Part shown: in pieces, positions 33,673 through 42,558 of the stretch
How the letters are laid out: each line of letters begins with the position of its first letter
Numbering within the stretch: position 1 is the stretch's first letter
Origin: CAVPLM01 sp964497095
GTDB taxonomy: Bacteria > Actinomycetota > Thermoleophilia > RBG-16-64-13
Assembly (NCBI GenBank): GCA_964497095.1
Contig: CAZCCL010000007.1
Span: forward strand, 1-50,082
Reading direction: 5' to 3'
DNA: 50,082 nt
Notes under the pieces: generated by a model
Seen by the model: the letters and a program-made list of their open reading frames with translations, nothing else
The model's database searches: none
What the model was told of the DNA's origin: nothing
Made by a program: the position numbers and the translations under genes

Positions 33673-34704
33673 ATGACTCCCTCCGGAGGATCCGATCGAG
33701 CCGAGGCGCCTGTCATCCTCACCATCGATGCCGAGGGCGGGGACAACGCCCCGACGGAGATCGTGGCGGGCGCGCTTCAAGCGGCGTCGCCCTCCCTTCG
33801 CGTGCTTCTGGTTGGACGCCGGGAGGTACTGGAGGCCCACCTAGGTGGTGGGGATCACCGGAATGTCGAAGTCGTGCCGAGCGCGTTGGTCATCAGCTCC
33901 GATCTGGAGCCTGTCGCAGCGGTCAAGGCCATGCAGGACTCCTCCATCGTGGTGGGTGCCCGCACCGTGGCGGACGGCTCGTCACAAGGGTTCGTCTCCG
34001 CCGGGAGCACCGGGGCCGTGCTGGCGGCCGCCTTGCTGGTGGTGCGGAGGGTAGAAGGCATCAGGCGACCTGCGATCGTCACCGTTCTCCCGGGACTGCA
34101 GGGCCCGGTGGTGTTCCTGGATTCGGGAGCCAACGCCGATTGCCGTCCCGAGCACCTGGTGGAGTTCGCCGTGCTGGGCACTGCCTATGCCCGCACTGTC
34201 ATGGGTTCAGCCGAGCCGCGAGTGGGACTGCTCAACATCGGTGAAGAGAAGGGCAAAGGCAACGAACTGGCCCAAGCTTCCTACCATGGCCTGGAAGCGT
34301 CGGGGCTCAATTTTGTCGGCAATGTGGAGGGGCGCGATCTGCTCCGGGACGTGGCCGACGTGGTGGTGACCGATGGCTTCACCGGCAATGTGGCGCTGAA
34401 GCTCCTGGAGGGGTTCAAGCGGCTCAAAGAGACGGCCCTGTCGAGCGCCAGGGCCCGGGCCGGAGGTCTTCTGCTGAGGCCGGCACTGCGCGAGTTGCGT
34501 GCGGGCTTCGATCCCGAGGAATACGGGGGCACATATCTGCTCGGGGTACGGGGACTGGTTGTGATCTGCCACGGCAATGCTACACGCAAGGCCATCGCCA
34601 ATGCCTTGCGGTTCGGCGCCGATGCGCTGCGAAGGGGCGTACTCACCGGGATAGATGCGGAAGTGGCCGCGATCCGAGGCCGCGGAGATGCTGCCTCTTC
34701 TTGA
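33673..34704 (+). CDS. plsX: Phosphate acyltransferase PlsX
   Basis: 343 residues that convert acyl-ACP plus phosphate to acyl-phosphate for phospholipid synthesis. ATG 33673 is chosen because GGAG at 33663-33666 is 6 bases away; ATG 33667 directly abuts it. Family marks: ILTIDAEGGDNAPTEIVAGA (usually DAMGGD; here Glu replaces Met), GFVSAGSTGAVLAAALL, LDSGANADCRPEHLVEFA, VGLLNIGEEKGKGNELA, FVGNVEGRDLL and DVVVTDGFTGNVALKLLEG. It is followed by acpP. No rpmF or YceD gene precedes it, unlike the common arrangement. Confidence 0.95.
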   Translation: MTPSGGSDRAEAPVILTIDAEGGDNAPTEIVAGALQAASPSLRVLLVGRREVLEAHLGGGDHRNVEVVPSALVISSDLEPVAAVKAMQDSSIVVGARTVADGSSQGFVSAGSTGAVLAAALLVVRRVEGIRRPAIVTVLPGLQGPVVFLDSGANADCRPEHLVEFAVLGTAYARTVMGSAEPRVGLLNIGEEKGKGNELAQASYHGLEASGLNFVGNVEGRDLLRDVADVVVTDGFTGNVALKLLEGFKRLKETALSSARARAGGLLLRPALRELRAGFDPEEYGGTYLLGVRGLVVICHGNATRKAIANALRFGADALRRGVLTGIDAEVAAIRGRGDAASS

Positions 34705-34779
34705 CCGCCGTTGGTACAATGGTCCTGTCCCTGGATTCAGAGCCGTCACCGTTTCGATACTGGACGCAAGGAGTAGCAG

Positions 34780-35019
34780 ATGACCAGAGAGGAGATCTTC
34801 GCCAAGGTGCGCGATATCCTGGTGGAGCAGCTTGGTGTCGACGCCAACGACGTCACGGAGGAAGCCTCCTTCCAGGACGACCTTAACGCCGACAGCCTGG
34901 ACCTCGTAGAGCTGATCATGGAGCTTGAGGACCAGTTCGGGGTGAAGATCTCCGACGAAGAAGCGCAAGAGATCACCACGGTGGGCGCAGCGGTCGACTT
35001 CATCGCGGCCCGCGCCTGA
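34780..35019 (+). CDS. acpP: Acyl carrier protein
   Basis: A 79-residue acidic carrier. Ser39 in LNADSLDLVELIM is the phosphopantetheine site. Start ATG 34780 has AAGGAG 8 bases upstream. It carries growing acyl chains and supplies acyl-ACP to PlsX next door. TACAAT at 34715-34720 could be a -10 box, but no convincing -35 is in register. A strong hairpin-T tract follows the stop. Confidence 0.95.
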   Translation: MTREEIFAKVRDILVEQLGVDANDVTEEASFQDDLNADSLDLVELIMELEDQFGVKISDEEAQEITTVGAAVDFIAARA

Positions 35020-35048
35020 CTTCTGTCCCCGGGGAGAGACTGGAGAGT

Positions 35049-35089
35049 GCGGGGCCTGCCGGCGCTGGTGCGGGCAGTCCCCGCTTTTT
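35049..35089 (+). terminator. Intrinsic terminator after acpP
   Basis: GCGGGGCCTGCC (35049-35060) pairs with GGCAGTCCCCGC (35073-35084) with one mismatch, followed by TTTTT (35085-35089). It sits between acpP and rnc. Its presence argues that the rnc coding start is downstream, at ATG 35149, rather than GTG 35047, which would place the hairpin inside the coding sequence. Confidence 0.75.
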
Positions 35090-35148
35090 CGTGGCGGCGG
35101 TCACGCCGGACCGACCGTCTTGGCCCCGCGGCCGAGGGTCCGACGCTC

Positions 35149-35811
35149 ATGGCCCTGGCCCGGCAATTGCCTCCCAGACTGCTGGAACTCACCCTCACGC
35201 ATTCCTCCTGGGTGGACGAGCGGATCGAATCCTACGAGCGTTTGGAGTTTCTGGGAGACAGCGTCCTCGGTTTGGCTATCGCTTCCGCCCTCTACGAGCG
35301 CTATCCGGAGAGCGACGAAGGCGATATGGCCAGGGCGAAGGCCTTCGTGGTCAGCCGGGCGAGTTGCGCGCAGGTGGCTCGAGCGCTCGAAGTAGACCAG
35401 CTCTTGATCGAGCAGGCCCCGGCGCCGGAGCGCAAACGCGTGGAGGCGGCGAGCAACCGGACCATCCAGGGGAACGTGTTGGAGGCCCTTATCGGCGCCG
35501 TCTATCTGACTCATGGCTTCGAGCAGATCCGAGGCGCGGTGGTCGAAGCTTTCGAGCGACAGATCCACTATGCGGTCACGTCGTATGTCGATCACAAGAC
35601 GGCGTTGCAGGAATTGCTCGCTCCCCGGGGTCTGCAGCCCGTCTACCGCCTGGTTTCCGAGACCGGTCCGCCGCATGCTCGGGTGTTCACGTCCGAGGTC
35701 ACTGTGCACGGCTCCGCGAAGGGCCGAGGCACGGGCACCACTATCAAGATGAGTGAGCAGGCCGCCGCTGGGGAGGCGCTCACCTCATTGGGGGAAGGCG
35801 AGGAAGAGTAA
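35149..35811 (+). CDS. rnc: Ribonuclease III
   Basis: 220 residues from ATG 35149 (see the terminator at 35049). It cleaves double-stranded RNA in rRNA and mRNA processing. The catalytic motif ERLEFLGDSVLGLAIA holds the conserved Glu and Asp; GDMARAKAFVVSR and NVLEALIGAVYL (second metal Asp/Glu region, Glu here) follow. The dsRNA-binding domain is at about 150-215 (DHKTALQELLAPRGLQPVY, GTGTTIKMSEQAAAGEAL). The usual length is 225-250, so this is a compact form. One base separates the stop from the smc GTG. Confidence 0.92.
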   Translation: MALARQLPPRLLELTLTHSSWVDERIESYERLEFLGDSVLGLAIASALYERYPESDEGDMARAKAFVVSRASCAQVARALEVDQLLIEQAPAPERKRVEAASNRTIQGNVLEALIGAVYLTHGFEQIRGAVVEAFERQIHYAVTSYVDHKTALQELLAPRGLQPVYRLVSETGPPHARVFTSEVTVHGSAKGRGTGTTIKMSEQAAAGEALTSLGEGEEE

Positions 35812-35812
35812 C

Positions 35813-38800
35813 GTGGCCCACCTCCACTCCATCAGGCTACGGGGCTTCAAAACCTTCGCCAAGCCTACCGAACTCTTCTTCGAACCTGGGGTCACGGTGA
35901 TCATCGGCCCGAACGGGAGCGGCAAGAGCAACATCGCCGATGCCGTTCTTTGGGTGCTGGGCGAGCAGAGTCCCGGGAACCTTCGAGGGCGGTCCATGCA
36001 GGATGTGATCTTCTCCGGACCGGACGGCCGGAAAGCCAGCGCAGTCGCCGAAGTCAGTCTGGTCTTCGACAACGATTGTGGTTCGCTCCCGATGGAGTGC
36101 AACCAGGTGGAGATCACCAGGCGCCTGGTGAGGGACGCGGGGTCGGAATACCGTCTCAACGGGGCCGGGTGCAGACTGCTGGACGTGCAGGAGCTGGTGG
36201 GGGGCCTCGGTCTGGGTAGAGAGATGCACAGTGTCGTCAGCCAAGGGAAAGTCGAGGCCCTCCTCAACTCCACCCCTGAAGCACGGCGGGCCCTGGTGGA
36301 GGAAGCGGCGGGGCTGGGAGTCTTCAAGAAGCGGCGGGAGCGGGCTCAGGCGAAGCTCGAGCGGACGCGGCAGAATCTCCTCCGCGTGAGCGACATCGAG
36401 CGAGAGGTGGGTGGAGCCCTTCGACCGCTCAGACAGCAGGTGGCGGCCGCCGAGCGGTTTGCGGCGGCCACGGAAGAGTGGGCTCTGGCCAAGGCCAGGT
36501 GGGTCTTCCTTCACCTCACGGAGACCGAGGACTCGTATGCCGAGACTGCGGGAGAACTGGCTCAGTTGCGCCGGCGACGAGGGAAGATCGAGAGGGAGCT
36601 TGCCGACCTTCGCCGCCAACGCCTGGCCGAAGAGGAGCAGTTCACCTCCGTGCTTCAGGGTCGGGAGGAGCTGAGCGGGGTCTATCATCGGGTGCACTCC
36701 GAGACCGAGCGGGCAGAGGGCCGGGCGATCGCTCTGCGGCAGAGGCTGGCCCGTCTCGAAGGCGATCTGGACCGTGCCCGCAGGCGGCGGGAACTGGCCG
36801 AGAGTGAGTTGGCGTCGCTGGGATCCCGGGTCGAGGGGGCGATGGACCCCTCGACGGACGAGGCGAGGCTGCAGCGGGTGAACGGTTGGGAGGCGGCGAT
36901 AACCTCGGCTCTGGAGGAGTCTCTCCCCGCCTACCGGGCCTTGAGCCAGACCGAGGACGATCTCAAGGACACGGTTTTCGAGTTGGAGGCGGCCCGCTCG
37001 CGGGCCGTCCAGGAGCGTGACTTCCTGCGGCGGGAGATCGAAGGCAGGGGGCGGGCGATCTCGGAACTGAGCGCGGTGATGGAGGAGGCCATGGCCCGCC
37101 TGGAGGGGTTCGAGGCGGAGGCGGCCGCGCTGGAGCGAGAGAAGAGATCCGCTGAGGAGGCCGTCCGCCGGGCCCGGCGAGATCTCGAGGCCGCCGTGTC
37201 TGAGCGCGAGGATGCGCGCACCTGCGAGGCCGCGGCCTCGCGCGAGGAGACGGCCCTGCAGCAGGTCGTCGCCGGACTCGAATCACGAGAGGTGGTCCTG
37301 AGGGATGTGCTGGAGCGCAGAGAGGGTCTGCCGGCGGGGGCCCAGGCCCTTTTGGCCTCTACCCAGGGGTGCCGGCTTCTGACCGAAGTCCTTGTCGTCG
37401 AACCGGGGTACGAAAGAGCCGTGACCGCTGCGTTGGGATCGCTGGCCCAAGCGGTGGTCTGGGCCGAAGAGGCCGATCTCCTCGGTGCCTTGGAGGTCGA
37501 CGGACCGCTGGAGGCCGTTCGAGCCGAGGCAGCTCTGAGCGCAGAGGCCCGCCAGGCAGAAGCAGGCCCCTCAGCAGCGGAGGTCGCCGATCGTTCCGGG
37601 GCGAATACGGCCTCGGCGGGGCTCTTGCCTCCGGGGACCCGCGATCTGTGGGAGGTGGTCTCGGGGCCTGAGGGGTTGATCGGGAGCTTGAAGGCGCTTG
37701 TTCCGGCTACGGCGGTAGTCACCGGCGAAGGCCGGCTTGGCCCGGACTTCAAGGGAACAGAGAGCGGGTCGTGGCGTGTGGTGACCCGGTCCGGCGAATT
37801 GCTCAGCACCGGTCTCCACGTGGCGAGGCGGAAGGATGCGGGAGCCGAGGCCATCCTCGAGGCGCGGAACGAACTGCAACTCACCTCCACGGAGCGCTCG
37901 GGGCTCGCTTCAAGACTACTGGAGGCTCGCAGGGCTGCCGAGGAGGCCCGGACCCAGGTCACAAACACCGAGGACGCGTGTAGGCGGGCGGAAGAAGCGG
38001 TGCGTGAGGCTGAAGGTCGGTTGGCCACGCGCACGAACGAGTGCGACCTGCATGCCCGCCGCATGGAAGAATCCGGGCTGGGGCGTTCGGAGTTGCAGGC
38101 CCGGCACGAGCGCGAACTTGCAGCGGTAGCTCAGTTGGAGACCGATCTGCGCGCGCTGGAGGAGAGCGCGGCCGTGCGGGAGATCGAGTTGGAGGAGGCC
38201 CGCACGTCTCTGCGGGCCACGCAGACGCGTCTCGAGGCACTCCGGAACACCGTGGGGAGGCTGCGGGCCAAGAAGAGTCAGGCGGAACTTGTCGAAGTCA
38301 GGCTGCGCGAGCGGTGCCGGGCCAATCAGAACGAGCGCGAGCGCGTGCAGGCTCAGTGGGGGGCCGCGACCACAGAAGTCAAACGGTACGGCCGCCGGGT
38401 AGCTTTCTTGGAGCGCTATCTGCCCGTGGTGACCGGATTGCTTACCGTGGTCGAACGGCTGGCAGAACGCCTGAGGACTGTGTCCAAGGCCTTGGAGTCG
38501 CAGGTGGAAGCGGCGCGGGCGCGCTCGGAAGATGCGGCCAAGACCATCCGGGACTGGGGAGGGGCGGAGGCCGAATTGCAGCGCGAGCAGGACGGATTGA
38601 CGGACCGGATCGGTCGGCTACAGGTGGACGAAGCCAGGCTGGACGACCGCAGATCGGCCCTCGCGGGGGAGTTGTCCGAACTGCGGCGACGGCACCTGTC
38701 TCCCCGGGGGTTGACCCCCGCAGAGGTCGCCGGTGAGAACGCCGATGTTCTGCTCATGGCCGTCGAACGAGCGGAACGCCGGCGGGACAAGATCGGACCG

Positions 38801-39520
38801 GTGAACCCGCTCGCGGAGCAAGAGTGCGCGGAACTCGAGGAGCGGGCTCGTTTCCTGAAGGAGCAACGTCGCGATCTGGAGGCCTCGGTCTCGCAACTGC
38901 AGGAGCTCATCTCCGGGCTCGACGAACACATCGAGGCGGCTTTCTCTGAGATCTTCCAGGCTGCCAGGGAGCATTTCTCCTCCGTCATCGCCACCGTGTT
39001 CCCGGGAGCGCAGGGGACGCTCAGGCTCACGGAAGCCAAGACCACTTCTGCACGGTCGGCCGCGGAGGGTGACGGTCCGCCGGGTGATCTTGCAGATGAG
39101 GAGGCCCCAGGGGAGGTTGTGGGCGGCATAGCGCTCGAGGTGAAATTGCCGAACAAAGCCCCGCGCAGTCTGACTCTGCTCTCCGGAGGAGAGAAGGCGA
39201 TGACGGCCATCGCCTTCCTTTTCTCGCTGTTTCTGGCTCGCCCTTGTCCTTTCTACATCCTGGACGAAGTCGAGGCTTCTTTGGACGACGTGAACATCCG
39301 CCGTTTCCTCTCCTTGATAAGAAAGTACCGAGAGAAGACGCAGTTCATAATCATCACCCATCAGCGGCAGACCATGGAGGTGGCGGACACGCTCTACGGC
39401 GTCGCTTTGGAGAGTGACGGGACCTCACGGTTGCTATCCAGGAGATTCGGCGGCCAGAAGGACGCGCGAGACCACGCGGGACGGCGGGACACGGTCAAAC
39501 AGCTTGCGAAAGGGGCGTGA
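35813..39520 (+). CDS. smc: Chromosome segregation protein SMC
   Basis: 1235 residues from GTG 35813 (GAGGAAG upstream). The Walker A GPNGSGKSN is at residues 32-40. Long Arg/Glu-rich coiled coils follow (about 165-500 and 680-1040), around a hinge near 515-660 (ALLASTQGCRLLTEVLVVEP). The C-terminal head has LTLLSGGEKAMTAIAFLFSL (signature) and FYILDEVEASLDDVNI (Walker B). It forms the condensin ring, normally with ScpA/ScpB. The order rnc-smc-ftsY is conserved in Gram-positives. An extra linker with SARSAAEGDGPPGDLADEE sits in the C-terminal head at about 1080. Confidence 0.96.
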   Translation: MAHLHSIRLRGFKTFAKPTELFFEPGVTVIIGPNGSGKSNIADAVLWVLGEQSPGNLRGRSMQDVIFSGPDGRKASAVAEVSLVFDNDCGSLPMECNQVEITRRLVRDAGSEYRLNGAGCRLLDVQELVGGLGLGREMHSVVSQGKVEALLNSTPEARRALVEEAAGLGVFKKRRERAQAKLERTRQNLLRVSDIEREVGGALRPLRQQVAAAERFAAATEEWALAKARWVFLHLTETEDSYAETAGELAQLRRRRGKIERELADLRRQRLAEEEQFTSVLQGREELSGVYHRVHSETERAEGRAIALRQRLARLEGDLDRARRRRELAESELASLGSRVEGAMDPSTDEARLQRVNGWEAAITSALEESLPAYRALSQTEDDLKDTVFELEAARSRAVQERDFLRREIEGRGRAISELSAVMEEAMARLEGFEAEAAALEREKRSAEEAVRRARRDLEAAVSEREDARTCEAAASREETALQQVVAGLESREVVLRDVLERREGLPAGAQALLASTQGCRLLTEVLVVEPGYERAVTAALGSLAQAVVWAEEADLLGALEVDGPLEAVRAEAALSAEARQAEAGPSAAEVADRSGANTASAGLLPPGTRDLWEVVSGPEGLIGSLKALVPATAVVTGEGRLGPDFKGTESGSWRVVTRSGELLSTGLHVARRKDAGAEAILEARNELQLTSTERSGLASRLLEARRAAEEARTQVTNTEDACRRAEEAVREAEGRLATRTNECDLHARRMEESGLGRSELQARHERELAAVAQLETDLRALEESAAVREIELEEARTSLRATQTRLEALRNTVGRLRAKKSQAELVEVRLRERCRANQNERERVQAQWGAATTEVKRYGRRVAFLERYLPVVTGLLTVVERLAERLRTVSKALESQVEAARARSEDAAKTIRDWGGAEAELQREQDGLTDRIGRLQVDEARLDDRRSALAGELSELRRRHLSPRGLTPAEVAGENADVLLMAVERAERRRDKIGPVNPLAEQECAELEERARFLKEQRRDLEASVSQLQELISGLDEHIEAAFSEIFQAAREHFSSVIATVFPGAQGTLRLTEAKTTSARSAAEGDGPPGDLADEEAPGEVVGGIALEVKLPNKAPRSLTLLSGGEKAMTAIAFLFSLFLARPCPFYILDEVEASLDDVNIRRFLSLIRKYREKTQFIIITHQRQTMEVADTLYGVALESDGTSRLLSRRFGGQKDARDHAGRRDTVKQLAKGA

Positions 39521-39524
39521 CGGA

Positions 39525-40529
39525 TTGAGCCACGATTGGTCTGAGGTGTTCCTTGGGGTATCCGAGAAGGCCGTCGTCCACACGCCGGAGGAAGAGCAGG
39601 CGAGACGGGGAGGCTGGTTGCTGCAGCTCCGGGATGGCCTGTCCAAGAGTCGTCGGATGCTCCAGCAGCAGTTCGCCTCGGTGCTGTTCGACCGCTTCGA
39701 CGAAGACCTATGGGAGCAGGTAGAAGAGGCGCTGATCTTCGCCGACGTGGGTGTCGACACCACCGTATCGATCGTCGAGACTTTGGAGGCCGAGGCGGAT
39801 GCCGGGACCATCAAGGACTCGGTCGGGCTGCTGGCAAGACTCCGTGACGTCACGGCGGCTCACTTCTGCCAGGCCGATACACGCATAGACGTGACGCAGT
39901 CTCCTGCCGTCATCCTGATGGTCGGGGTGAACGGTACGGGCAAGACCACGACCATCGGCAAGATCGCTTGGCACCTAAAGGAACTGGGCAAGGAACCACT
40001 GCTCGTGGCCGGGGACACGTTCCGGGCTGCTGCGGTGGAGCAGCTCGTGGAATGGGGGAAGCGGGTCGGCTGTGAAGTGGTGAGGCACGAGCGCGGGGGA
40101 GACCCGGGGGCCGTGGTGTACGATGGTCTTGCAGCCGCCGAGGCCCGGGCGGCCGACGTGGTCATCATCGACACTGCCGGCCGGCTGCACACCCAGGTCA
40201 ACCTGATGAAGGAGTTGGAGAAGATCGTCAGGGTCATTAGGAAGCGCATACCCGACGCTCCACACGAGTCCTTGCTCACCATCGACGCTACCACCGGCCA
40301 AAACGGCCTGGTTCAGGCCCGTATGTTCAAAGAGTCGGTCGACCTGACCGGGGTGATCATGACAAAGATGGATGGTACGGCCAAGGGCGGCATCGCCCTC
40401 GCGGTGTCGCACGAACTGGAACTGCCGATCAAGCTCATAGGCACTGGGGAGAAGCTGGAGAGCCTGCAGCCCTTCGACGCGGTCGACTTCACGGCGCTCC
40501 TGTTCGATGATTCGCTCGTCCGGAGGTGA
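39525..40529 (+). CDS. ftsY: Signal recognition particle receptor FtsY
   Basis: 334 residues from TTG 39525, 5 bases after the smc stop, with AAGGGG upstream; the longer frame from 39414 lies within smc. The SRP GTPase marks are the N domain (LRDGLSKSRRMLQQQF), G1 VGVNGTGKTTTIGKIAWHL, GDTFRAAAVEQLVEW, DTAGRLHTQVNLMKEL, TKMDGTAKGGIA and GTGEKLESLQPFD. The acidic A domain of enterobacterial FtsY is missing, as in most Gram-positives. It docks ribosome-SRP complexes at the membrane together with Ffh. Confidence 0.95.
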   Translation: MSHDWSEVFLGVSEKAVVHTPEEEQARRGGWLLQLRDGLSKSRRMLQQQFASVLFDRFDEDLWEQVEEALIFADVGVDTTVSIVETLEAEADAGTIKDSVGLLARLRDVTAAHFCQADTRIDVTQSPAVILMVGVNGTGKTTTIGKIAWHLKELGKEPLLVAGDTFRAAAVEQLVEWGKRVGCEVVRHERGGDPGAVVYDGLAAAEARAADVVIIDTAGRLHTQVNLMKELEKIVRVIRKRIPDAPHESLLTIDATTGQNGLVQARMFKESVDLTGVIMTKMDGTAKGGIALAVSHELELPIKLIGTGEKLESLQPFDAVDFTALLFDDSLVRR

Positions 40530-40623
40530 GCCGGGCTCCCTCGAGGCTGCGGGTCGCCCACAGCTTCTCGGCCGCAGCCTATCGACGGCCCGGCCCGCGG
40601 GCAGGCGACCGGCGGACGGCGGT

Positions 40624-40652
40624 TTGACGGGAGTTCCGGCTGCTAGTAAACT
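40624..40652 (+). promoter_or_regulatory. ffh promoter
   Basis: -35 TTGACG (40624-40629), 17-base spacer, -10 TAAACT (40647-40652). The start is expected near 40659, about 67 bases before the ffh ATG. It lies in the 196-base gap between ftsY and ffh. Confidence 0.65.
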
Positions 40653-40656
40653 CCCA

Positions 40657-40675
40657 CCTTCGCGGCCCGCGAAGG
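40657..40675. repeat. Perfect 19-base palindrome at the ffh transcript start
   Basis: CCTTCGCGGCCCGCGAAGG is a 9-1-9 inverted repeat, 4 bases after the -10. It could be a repressor site covering the start, or, since it would be at the very 5' end of the RNA, a protective hairpin. A second GC-rich inverted segment follows at about 40688-40707. Confidence 0.6.
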
Positions 40676-40725
40676 TCGCTCTCGCAGCGGCGCCCGCCGG
40701 GCGTCGCCGGACTGTAAGGTGACGG

Positions 40726-42060
40726 ATGTTCGACTCCCTTTCCGACAAGCTGCAGACAGCGTTCGACGGCCTCAAGAGACAGGGCAAGCTCACGGACAAA
40801 GACGTGGAGCGCGCTGCTCGTGAGATCCGCCTGGCCCTGCTCGAAGCGGACGTCAACTACAAAGTGGTCAAGCAGTTCGTGGACAAGGTCAAGGAGCGGG
40901 CCCTCGGGGTCGAGGTGCTCGAGAGCCTGACCCCGGCTCAGCAGTTCATCAAGATCGTCAACGAAGAACTGGTCGCCCTCATGGGTTCTTCCACAATGAA
41001 GCTGACGTTCTCCCCCCGGCTGCCGACCGTGATCATGATGGTGGGTCTCCAGGGCTCCGGCAAGACCACGGCCTGTGGGAAACTGGCCAATTTCCTCCTC
41101 GCCCAGGGCAAAAGCCCGGCCCTCGTGGCGGGTGACGTCTATCGGCCGGCGGCCATCGACCAGCTGAAGACACTGGGTCAGCAGCTGGGGGTGCCTGTCT
41201 ACGATGAGGGCGCTGAAGCCGATCCGGTGGACATAGCCAAGCACGGGGTGGACTGGGCCCGGGAGAAGGGGCGTGACGTACTCATAGTGGACACCGCCGG
41301 CAGGCTGCACATCGACGAGAGGCTGATGGAAGAGCTGGTGCATATCCGGAACACGGTCAAACCGCACAACATCCTGTTGGTGCTGGACGCCATGACCGGT
41401 CAGGATGCCGTGAATGTGGCTCTGCAGTTCCAGGAGCGGGTGCAGTTCGACGGGGTGGTCCTTACCAAAATGGATGGCGACGCCCGAGGCGGTGCAGCGC
41501 TTTCGGTGCGCGCCGTGACCGGCAAGCCGATCAAGTTCGCGAGCAGCGGGGAGAAGCTCGACAACTTCGAGTACTTCCACCCAGATCGGGTGGCTTCGCG
41601 CATCCTGGGCATGGGCGACGTGCTTTCGCTTATCGAGAAAGCCGAGCGCACCATCGACGAGAAGAAGGCGCAGGAATTGGAACAGCGCCTGCGCAAGAGC
41701 AGCTTCACCTTCGACGACTTCCTCGAGCAGATCCAACAGGTGCGCAAGATGGGGTCGATCTCCAGCCTCCTGGGTATGATCCCGGGGATCCCCTCGGCCA
41801 AACTCAAGGGACTGCAGGTCGACGACCGGGCCTTCGACAAGATCCAGGCCGTCATCTTCTCCATGACACCCGAAGAGCGTCGACACCCGGAACTCATCAA
41901 TGGAAGCCGCCGCCGGCGCATCGCCGCGGGCTCGGGTTCCGACATCCATTCGGTCAACCAGTTGCTGAGTCAGTTCAAGCAGGTGCAGAAGATGATGAAG
42001 CAGCTCGGCTCCGGCCGCGTGCCCAAGAACCCGTTCCAGATGTTCGGGAACCCGAGTTAG
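40726..42060 (+). CDS. ffh: Signal recognition particle protein Ffh
   Basis: A 444-residue SRP54 homologue. N domain MFDSLSDKLQTAFDGLK; G1 VGLQGSGKTTACGKLANFL; GDVYRPAAIDQLKTL; DTAGRLHIDERLMEEL; TKMDGDARGGAALSV; ASSGEKLDNFEYFHPDR. The methionine-rich M domain from about 330 binds signal peptides and 4.5S RNA (MIPGIPSAKL, GSRRRRIAAGSG). No SRP RNA gene was found in the window. It leads the block rpsP-khpA-rimM-trmD-lepB. Confidence 0.97.
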   Translation: MFDSLSDKLQTAFDGLKRQGKLTDKDVERAAREIRLALLEADVNYKVVKQFVDKVKERALGVEVLESLTPAQQFIKIVNEELVALMGSSTMKLTFSPRLPTVIMMVGLQGSGKTTACGKLANFLLAQGKSPALVAGDVYRPAAIDQLKTLGQQLGVPVYDEGAEADPVDIAKHGVDWAREKGRDVLIVDTAGRLHIDERLMEELVHIRNTVKPHNILLVLDAMTGQDAVNVALQFQERVQFDGVVLTKMDGDARGGAALSVRAVTGKPIKFASSGEKLDNFEYFHPDRVASRILGMGDVLSLIEKAERTIDEKKAQELEQRLRKSSFTFDDFLEQIQQVRKMGSISSLLGMIPGIPSAKLKGLQVDDRAFDKIQAVIFSMTPEERRHPELINGSRRRRIAAGSGSDIHSVNQLLSQFKQVQKMMKQLGSGRVPKNPFQMFGNPS

Positions 42061-42076
42061 AGGGAGGAGGTGACCC

Positions 42077-42319
42077 ATGGCAACAGCTATCAGATTGGCG
42101 CGTCGCGGCAGTAAGAAGCGTCCGACCTACCGCATCGTGGTGGCGGATTCTCGCCGGGCTCGCGATGGCCGGTTCATCGAGACCATCGGCTACTACAACC
42201 CCCAGAGCGATCCGTCCGTCATCGAAGTGGACGAGACCAAGGCCAAGAAATGGCTGGAATCCGGCGCTCAGCCCTCCGATACGGTGCGCAAACTCCTGAG
42301 TCTGAAAGGCATCGTCTAG
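42077..42319 (+). CDS. rpsP: 30S ribosomal protein S16
   Basis: An 80-residue protein: IRLARRGSKKRPTYRIVVAD, FIETIGYYNPQSDPS and AQPSDTVRKLLSLKGIV are standard S16. ATG 42077 has GGAGGAGG 8 bases upstream. It is directly followed by the GTG of the KH protein with no spacer. Confidence 0.97.
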   Translation: MATAIRLARRGSKKRPTYRIVVADSRRARDGRFIETIGYYNPQSDPSVIEVDETKAKKWLESGAQPSDTVRKLLSLKGIV

Positions 42320-42550
42320 GTGAAAGAGCTGCTTGAATTCCTTGCCCGTTCGCTCGTCGATCACCCCGAGCAGGTACGGGTGGACGAGATAGAGTCCGAG
42401 AACGGAGTGGTGCTACGGCTCAGCGTAGCCAAGGAAGATGTGGGGAAGGTGATCGGCAAGCAGGGGCGCATCGCCCGGGCTTTGCGGACCGTGGTAAAAG
42501 CGAGCGCCGTCAAGGACGGAAAGCAGGCCACCGTCGAGATACTCGACTGA
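42320..42550 (+). CDS. khpA: KH-domain RNA-binding protein KhpA (YlqC/UPF0109)
   Basis: A 76-residue single KH domain. The GxxG loop is VIGKQGRIARALRTVVKA; KELLEFLARSLVDHPEQV is the family N-terminus. It binds RNA, often with KhpB/Jag, and affects cell elongation in Firmicutes. The GTG start abuts the rpsP stop. The conserved position between rpsP and rimM supports the call. Confidence 0.93.
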   Translation: MKELLEFLARSLVDHPEQVRVDEIESENGVVLRLSVAKEDVGKVIGKQGRIARALRTVVKASAVKDGKQATVEILD

Positions 42551-42558
42551 CCCCCGTC

